Positions 58,951-64,000 of a stretch of DNA of 64,000 bases are shown piece by piece; the first letter of the stretch is position 1, and every line of letters begins with the position of its first letter. Location of the stretch: the NCBI GenBank assembly GCA_963718145.1, contig CAVQYJ010000020.1, forward strand, positions 62,001-126,000, written 5' to 3'. The stretch is from UBA7672 sp963718145 (lineage in GTDB: Bacteria > Pseudomonadota > Alphaproteobacteria > Caulobacterales > Hyphomonadaceae). The notes under the pieces are model-generated. The model had not been told where the DNA came from and ran no database searches. It was given only the letters and a program-made list of their open reading frames with translations. Position numbers and translations under genes: made by a program.

Positions 58951-60051
58951 CTAGGAGGGGAGTGTGACCGGGATTCCGAGACCGGGCTGGGTGAGCGCCG
59001 GGTAGTCTGCGGTCGCCAGCACACCCGCGGCGCCGAACATCAGCGATGGGTCACAGACGTCGCGGGACAGCAGGTGAGTCCCGACGGCTCCTTCCATGGC
59101 CATCACGGGCTGCGCCGCGGCGGCAACCGTCAGCGCGGCGCGCGTCAGCAGGCTGGTCTCACCCACCTGTGCGCCGACGATGACCGGGATGCCGTACCGG
59201 CGGGCGCGTGACACCAGCTCCAGGCAGCGAAGCACGCCGCCCATCTTCGACACGCGCACGTTGACGATCCAGTTGCCGCTCGAGGCGATGGTGTCGAGCT
59301 GGTCGGCGCGCGTGAGGCTCTCGTCGAGAATGACCGGCACCGCGAGGGCCGCCGACAGCCGCCGCAGATCATCGTAGCGGCCGGCGGCCAGCGGTTCCTC
59401 GACGGCGACCAGACGACTGCCAAGGCGCCCGAGGTGCTGGACCGCCGCATCGACGTCGGTCCACAGGTTGTTGGCGTCGACGCGAAGACGAACGTCGGCA
59501 ATGTCCTGGGAGGTAATTGTCGCGACTTTGTCGGCGTCGCGGGCCGGATCGCCGGACAGTTTGATCTTGAAATCGGAGAATCCCGCCTGGGCGTAGCGCC
59601 GGGTCAGCGCCGCGAACGCCGTCGGGCCCGCGTCGTCCAGCACCGCCGTGTAGTGGAACGCCGCCGGCAGCGATGGCTGGTCGAGCAGCGGCTCCAGCGC
59701 GAGTCCGCGCGCCCGGCCCAGGAGATCGAGCAACGCGAGCTCGATCGCGCACCACGCGGCCGGATTCCGATCGATATCCGCGCGGTGCGTCTCGACCCAG
59801 GCCCGCAGCGTCTGGAGGTCGCTGATCTCGCGCGTGAGGACCGACGCGTATCGATCGAAGAACGCCCGGGCCGAGGTCATCGTTTCGCCGGTGACGTAGG
59901 CGCGCGGACACCCCTCGCCGTGACCGGTGAGGCCGTCGTGATCGGACGCGACAATGATGACCGTTTCGGTCTCCACCCGTGCCGCCGACGCGTGAGTGAA
60001 GACGGTCGTGAAGGGGATGCGGAGGTCGACGAAGGTCAGGCTGGCGATCAT
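58951..60051 (-). CDS. Enolase-superfamily racemase (dipeptide epimerase/MLE subgroup)
   Basis: An unbroken gene of 366 residues. Catalytic features are complete: FKIKLSGDPARDADKV gives the Lys162-x-Lys164 pair, metal ligands are Asp192 (LRVDANNLW), Glu218/219 (VAVEEPLA) and Asp243 (VILDESL), and the opposite base is Lys269 (VSKMGGVL). This is the two-lysine (1,1-proton-transfer) arrangement of dipeptide epimerases and N-acyl amino acid racemases. The capping domain has HGEGCPRAYVTGETMTSARA. Its ATG overlaps the stop of the GH3 gene (60048-60051). With an amide-forming GH3 upstream, an acyl-amino acid substrate is a reasonable guess. Confidence 0.85.
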   Translation of the reverse strand: MIASLTFVDLRIPFTTVFTHASAARVETETVIIVASDHDGLTGHGEGCPRAYVTGETMTSARAFFDRYASVLTREISDLQTLRAWVETHRADIDRNPAAWCAIELALLDLLGRARGLALEPLLDQPSLPAAFHYTAVLDDAGPTAFAALTRRYAQAGFSDFKIKLSGDPARDADKVATITSQDIADVRLRVDANNLWTDVDAAVQHLGRLGSRLVAVEEPLAAGRYDDLRRLSAALAVPVILDESLTRADQLDTIASSGNWIVNVRVSKMGGVLRCLELVSRARRYGIPVIVGAQVGETSLLTRAALTVAAAAQPVMAMEGAVGTHLLSRDVCDPSLMFGAAGVLATADYPALTQPGLGIPVTLPS

Positions 60052-61747
60052 GAGGGTCTCGCCAACGGCAAGTAGGCGTGGAACTCATCGAAGAGATCGC
60101 GCTGATACTGCAGCGCCGGTGGCTTCAGTTGTCCCTCTCGCTGGCGACGTCGCACCGCTGCGGCCCGGTACACATCCGCGGCGCCCGCCGGCAGCCGCGT
60201 CACCGCGAGTGGCGACAGGCGACCGCTGTCGCGCTTGCCGTGGTATTCGAGGTTCTGCTCAGCCAGCGATTGGTCGACGACGCGAGCCATGGTGTCGGGG
60301 GATATCGCCGCGGCCGCCGCGGCGTACTCGACCAGGAGGCAGTAGCCCGCCGGGCGGTCCACGGCGACGAGCACGTAGAACAGCACGTGGACGCCGAGCG
60401 CGCGGCACGCGGCCTGCACGGCGGCAATGACCTGTGACTCGTAGAGCTTCTCGCCGGTCAGGCTGGTCACTCCCTTGCCCTTCTGGACGAAGCGCAGCAG
60501 CGGCGTGCGCTGGAAGAACGCCGGTCACCTCGACGAGATCGTTCATGAAGTAGCGATACAGCCCCGCCGCGGTCGTCACGATGACGTAGTAGCGCCTGCC
60601 CGGCTTCGAGGTCGCTCGAGCGAGCAGACACGGCGGCCGCCGGCGTCCCACTCGCCGCTGCTCGACGAACTCGAAGAAGTGGTGATGGAGCGGCGGCAGG
60701 CCCGCCGGGCGTCTCGGCTTCGAGCGCGATCGTGCCGCGGCACTCGGTCGCCTGATAGCCCGAGCTCCATGACCGTCGTGCCGGCCGGCAGCGTGCCGGC
60801 GCAAGGCGTCGAGCGCGATGCCGCAGCTGCCGCCGGTCCACGTGGTCGACGAGCCGCAGCTGCGGCCACACGTTGGCGAACGTCAGCGTCGTCGTGTCGC
60901 CGCGAGCTGCGCGGCGCGCGCAGGGATCGGCCCGCAGGCGCGTCGCGACGTCCGCGCGGATGTCCGGGCTCGACGCGCATCGAGCGCCGCGAGACGTCCC
61001 GGTCGCCAGCGCCGTCGAGCAGCGAGTCCCGGCGGTCGTTGAGCACTGTCAGCAGCCGCAGGAACGTGGACGGGTTCGGCGAGCCGATGTAGCGTGACGT
61101 CCGGCTGGGCCAGCGCGAGCCGCAGGATGACCAGGTATTTCAGCTCGTAGTCGGCGATCGCTCGACACCTCCGGCGGGACCACGAACCGCGAGCGGACGG
61201 CGCGCGGCAGCGACTCGTAGAGGTGCCCGGAAACCGATCCGACCGCGTGACCGGTGTCGAGATGGCCTTCGACGGCCGCGCCCATGATGCCGAGCGCCTT
61301 GCCCGTCGAACGCCTCCGGGCAGGCGCGGTACTGCAGGTACGAGAAGAGCGCCTGCTCGTCGCGGTGCATGCGCGAGCACCGTCGGCGTGATCGGGATGT
61401 ACTTCGGGCGTGCCGGTCGTGCCGCTCGTCTGCGCGTAGAAGAGCGGCGCTTCGCTCGTGAGCGCGGGCGCGCCGGTCCGCCGTTGCTCGTCGATGTAGG
61501 GCCGCAGCGTCTCGTAGTCCTGCACCGGCACGCGGCTCGCGAAAGCGTCGGCGGTCCGCGATGTCGGAGAAGCCGTGCTGCGCGACCGAAGCGCGTGTCG
61601 CGATTCGCGTGCAGGATGCGCCGCAGGACGTTCGGCTTGCGCGCGTCCGGGCGCGTCGGCGAGCCGCTCGACCGGCCGCCAGTAGCGCGGCGCTCGGCGC
61701 ATCGCATCGCGCGTCGCAGCAGCGAGCGACGCGCATCGTCGGCTCAT
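60048..61747 (-). CDS. GH3-family acyl-amidosynthetase, frame-broken
   Basis: After repair the start reads LAAATRDAMRRAPRYWRPVE and then RILHANRDTRFGRAHGFSD, the GH3 N-terminus. The ATP loop is FYAQTSGTTGTPKYIPITPT. Next come ALGIMGAAVEGHLDTGHAVG, ELKYLVILRLALAQPDVTYI and SPNPSTFLRLLTVLNDRR. The C-terminal subdomain is clean: TSLTGEKLYESQVIAAVQAA, GVHVLFYVLVAVDRPAGYCL and ALQYQRDLFDEFHAYLPLAR. More than ten one-base changes occur. Length is about 565 residues, normal. Plant GH3 enzymes activate acids (auxin, jasmonate) as acyl-AMP and join them to amino acids; bacterial members are little known. It overlaps both neighbours by four bases. Confidence 0.85.
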
Positions 61748-62649
61748 CGCCGGAACGGCGCGCGCATCAGGCCGAGGAACGACCGCGGGATACGCGCGGT
61801 CCTGCAGGCCGAGGTCGCGCACGTCGCGGTCCGTCGGCAGGAACCAGGTGCCGAACAGGAGGTCCCAGATGATGACGGTGTTGCCGTAGTTGGCGTTCGA
61901 CTTCGCGCGGCACCCGCGAGTGGTGCCAGCGGTGCGTCTCGGCGCTGCCGACGATGTAGTTGAGCGACGCCGTAGCGCAGTCTGACGTTGCAGTGCTGGA
62001 AGAAGCCGTTGGTCGCGTAGGCGAGGTAGTAGAGCGCGAGCACCGTCGCGTCGACGCCCATCAGCAGGAACGGCAGGCTGTCGAGGCACATCTGCAGCGC
62101 CTTCTCGATCGGGTGGAAGCGCGCGGTGTTCAGCCAGTACAGCTGGTCGACCGAGTGGTGCACCGCGTGCAGCCGCCACAGCGATGTCGTTCTCGTGTGC
62201 CGCGCGATGCAGCCAGTAGCGCAGCAGGTCGACGACCAGGACCATCAGCACCGGCCTGTATCCAGATCGGCCAGCCGTGCGGCCAGATGGCCCGCGATCG
62301 GCAGGTGCAGCGCTCGGGCCGGCTCGATGAGCGCGTAGGTGAAGAGGAAGCCGACGAGCGGTGGCAGCAGCAGCTGCACGAACGCGAGGAAGCTCAGATC
62401 GAGCGAGACGTCACGCGCGGCTGGCTGCCAGTCGGCGCGATACGGTTGCCGCCATTCCATCATCGCAACGACGAGCGCCGTCAGGACGACCGGTGTGTAG
62501 GTCTGCACGACCAGAGACGCACCGGCCGCACCGAGCCCGGCGAATGTGGCGAACGCGAACCCGATGACCGCGGGGTAGTGCCATGACGGCAGCCACCCTG
62601 CAAATCTCGTGGCTCGCGCGGGCGACGACCGGACGGGGGTAGGCGACAT
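61744..62649 (-). CDS. Sterol desaturase/fatty-acid hydroxylase-family di-iron membrane enzyme
   Basis: ATG 62649 begins a protein with helices HYPAVIGFAFATFAGLGAAG, LVVQTYTPVVLTALVVAMME and LSFLAFVQLLLPPLVGFLFT. After a shift near 62255 come VLVVDLLRYWLHRAAHEND (histidine motif 1), then VHHSVDQLYWLNTARFHPIE (motif 2) and CLDSLPFLLMGVDATVLALY, and a repaired AETHRWHHSR (motif 3). The histidines match a non-haem di-iron hydroxylase that adds a hydroxyl or double bond to a lipid. About five one-base changes are present. Length is about 300 residues. It is first of a four-gene operon and overlaps the GH3 start (61744-61747). Confidence 0.8.
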
Positions 62650-62698
62650 ACGCGTCTCTCAAGAGTAGCCGCGAACGCACCGACACGCACGCGATGCA

Positions 62699-63103
62699 CT
62701 ACTCAATGGCCCGGCGATCCTGCAGGCGCAGCCAGCCCTTCGCGATGCGGTAAATCGCCCAGACCCCGAGCAGGCCGAAGCCAATCCACCAGATCACGAA
62801 GCCGATCAGCACGATGGCGAGCACTAGGCCGACGCACAGCACGATCGCCGTCCACACCAGCGCAAACCAGAACGTCCGGATCTGCCATGCGAAGTGGCTC
62901 TCGAGCCACGTGCCGCGTGCTTCGCCGCGCTTCACGTAGTTGATGATCACCGCGATGATCGACGGCCATGCGAACAGGAAGGAGCCGATGACGCTCGCCG
63001 CGCCGAAGGCGCCGATGGCCAGCCCGAGCGCGTGCAGGGCATACGTCACCTGCGTGAGCGTGACGAGCGACGGGTCGGGTTCGCGAACGGTCTGCGTGGT
63101 CAT
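62699..63103 (-). CDS. DUF4870 family membrane protein
   Basis: 134 residues, unbroken. It starts MTTQTVREPDPSLVTLTQVT and follows the DUF4870 plan: YALHALGLAIGAFGAASVIG, a cytoplasmic AVIINYVKRGEARGTWLESH, FAWQIRTFWFALVWTAIVLC, and helices LVLAIVLIGFVIWWIGFGLL, with the end YRIAKGWLRLQDRRAIE. Three to four helices give a Tic20-like small membrane protein of unknown role. A GGAG-type ribosome site lies at 63115-63118. It is 49 bases upstream of the hydroxylase gene and could be in the same message. Confidence 0.85.
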   Translation of the reverse strand: MTTQTVREPDPSLVTLTQVTYALHALGLAIGAFGAASVIGSFLFAWPSIIAVIINYVKRGEARGTWLESHFAWQIRTFWFALVWTAIVLCVGLVLAIVLIGFVIWWIGFGLLGVWAIYRIAKGWLRLQDRRAIE

Positions 63104-63188
63104 GGGGTGTGAGACCCTCCTTCGTAGATCTTAGACGACGACACGTCGCGCGTGTTCCGGCCCGGCTGGTGCGGTGCCGTGACCGCGG

Positions 63189-63216
63189 TTGAGCCCGCCG
63201 TCCGGTCTGATAGCAT
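63189..63216 (+). promoter_or_regulatory. Candidate promoter for the dipeptidase gene
   Basis: TTGAGC (63189-63194), a 16-base spacer and TAGCAT (63211-63216) precede the ATG by 21 bases. A ribosome site (GGGAGGGA, about 63223-63231) fits between. Confidence 0.45.
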
Positions 63217-63237
63217 CGGGCACGGGAGGGAATCGAG

Positions 63238-64000
63238 ATGAGTGACGCGTCGCGGATGTGGAGCCGTCGTTTGGCATGCACGGTGGCGTTGGGGCTGGCC
63301 GCCGCCGGGGTGTTCATCGGCGGGGGACCGCTGATGCCCGTTCGCGTGGCAGCGCAGGCACCGGCACCGGACGCTGCAGCGCTGGTCACCCGGGCACGCG
63401 GCATCCACGATCGCGTGCTCACGCTCGACACGCACAACGACATCGATCCCGGCAACTTCACCGCGGCCTGCAACTACACGCAGCGCCTGACGACGCAGGT
63501 GAACCTGCCGAAGATGCTGGCCGGCGGCCTCGACGTCTCGTTCATGATCGCGTATGTCGGCCAGGGGCCGCTGACGCCGGAGGGCTACGACAACGCCTAC
63601 AAAGTGGCGGTGGCGAAGTTCGACGCCGTGCACCGCCTCACCGAGCAGATCGCGCCGAAGGAGATCGGGCTGGCGCTGACCGCCGCCGACGTCGGGCGCA
63701 TCGCGGCGTCCGGCCGCAAGGTGGCGGTCATCGGCATCGAGAACGGCTACCAGGTCGGCCTCGACATCAAGCGCGTCACGGAGTTCTACGACCGCGGCGG
63801 CCGCTACATGTCGTTGGCGCACAACGGGGCCAGCCAGCTCGCCGACTCCAACACCGGCGAGTCGACGCAGACGTGGCTCTACGGCGGCCTCAGCCCGCTC
63901 GGCAAGCAGGTGGTCGCCGAGATGAATCGCCTCGGGATGATGGTCGACGTCTCGCACCCGTCGAAGGGCGCGATGATGCAGATGGTGGCGCTGTCGAGGG
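63238..64000 (+). CDS. Membrane dipeptidase (peptidase M19), exported, cut by the window end
   Basis: ATG 63238 follows GGGAGGGA. A signal region (LACTVALGLAAAGVFIGGG) precedes the peptidase M19 domain: VLTLDTHNDIDPGNF (first zinc site, His-x-Asp), MLAGGLDVSFMIAYVGQGPL, VAVIGIENGYQVGLDI (bridging Glu) and YMSLAHNGASQLADSNTG (His). Then come PLGKQVVAEMNRLGMMVDVS and the zinc-site His in DVSHPSKGAMM. The first 254 residues are present without a break, and the gene continues beyond base 64000. It should hydrolyse dipeptides or related amides in the periplasm. Confidence 0.9.
   Translation, partial: MSDASRMWSRRLACTVALGLAAAGVFIGGGPLMPVRVAAQAPAPDAAALVTRARGIHDRVLTLDTHNDIDPGNFTAACNYTQRLTTQVNLPKMLAGGLDVSFMIAYVGQGPLTPEGYDNAYKVAVAKFDAVHRLTEQIAPKEIGLALTAADVGRIAASGRKVAVIGIENGYQVGLDIKRVTEFYDRGGRYMSLAHNGASQLADSNTGESTQTWLYGGLSPLGKQVVAEMNRLGMMVDVSHPSKGAMMQMVALSR

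Overview
The window is 64 kb of GC-rich bacterial chromosome. The mix of genes suggests an Acidobacteriota-like soil or sediment bacterium, most like Vicinamibacteria: repeated PQQ-like beta-propellers, a DUF5916/CBM9 outer-membrane protein, LVIVD repeats, a gluconate-dehydrogenase-subunit-3/GMC pair, a YtcJ-type amidohydrolase, an orphan xanthine-dehydrogenase-type Mo subunit and a GH3 enzyme. This is an inference from gene content; there is no rRNA or other marker in the window. No tRNA, rRNA, CRISPR array, transposase or phage gene was seen.

Two features of the sequence affect every call. First, many genes are broken by single-base frame changes that cluster in some genes (2.3-4.1, 11.7-13.1, 14.3-15.7, 24.7-27.2, 30-32.9, 37.6-40.2, 56-57.6 and 60-62.6 kb), while others nearby are clean (4.9-6.4, 15.7-17.8, 41.8-43.3 and most of 44.5-55 kb). 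Where I checked, one extra G or C usually explains the break, so I treat these as consensus errors and annotate one gene across the frames. Second, at least five genes appear to lack a central block although both ends are recognisable (VapB/VapC, PAP2, P-type ATPase, XRE-cupin regulator, YtcJ amidohydrolase). Those are listed as pseudogenes or flagged.

Layout. 0-16.8 kb: end of a PQQ-like propeller, a metallo-beta-lactamase-fold enzyme, an MFS transporter overlapping an iron alcohol dehydrogenase, an acyl-adenylating enzyme with a near-leaderless promoter, a second propeller, a vapBC relic with a good promoter, a cupredoxin, an unknown 400-residue protein, a DUF1801 protein, a propeller/LVIVD operon, an App1-type phosphatase, and a fourth propeller followed by two paralogous DUF6644 membrane proteins. 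16.9-29.8 kb: DUF2235 hydrolase, MOSC protein, a YCII (DGPF) protein coupled to an ECF42-like sigma factor, DUF5916 protein, AIM24-like protein, a small Fe-S protein, the Mo hydroxylase subunit, a SRPBCC protein and a TPR-like protein. 30-36 kb: a tripartite tricarboxylate transporter whose binding protein runs into TctB, a second metallo-beta-lactamase-fold enzyme, small membrane proteins and a PAP2 relic. 36.4-45 kb: a starvation/energy group (P-type ATPase relic, glycogen phosphorylase, small HTH protein, HtrA-like protease, pyruvate kinase, NhaR-like regulator, HPF-like protein). 45-55 kb: outer-membrane proteins and two copies, one decayed, of an XRE-cupin/fasciclin module, plus a SpoIIE phosphatase and an operon of regulator, secreted protein, DUF523-DUF1722 and SDR. 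55-64 kb: a Tat-exported GMC oxidoreductase pair, then a tightly coupled minus-strand operon of fatty-acid hydroxylase, GH3 acyl-amidosynthetase, enolase-superfamily racemase and amidohydrolase, then a DUF4870 protein and a membrane dipeptidase that runs off the end.

The best candidate for an undescribed system is the hydroxylase-GH3-racemase-amidohydrolase operon (57.8-62.6 kb). It could make, epimerise and turn over an N-acyl amino acid conjugate. Second is the recurring XRE-cupin/fasciclin/outer-membrane-protein module.
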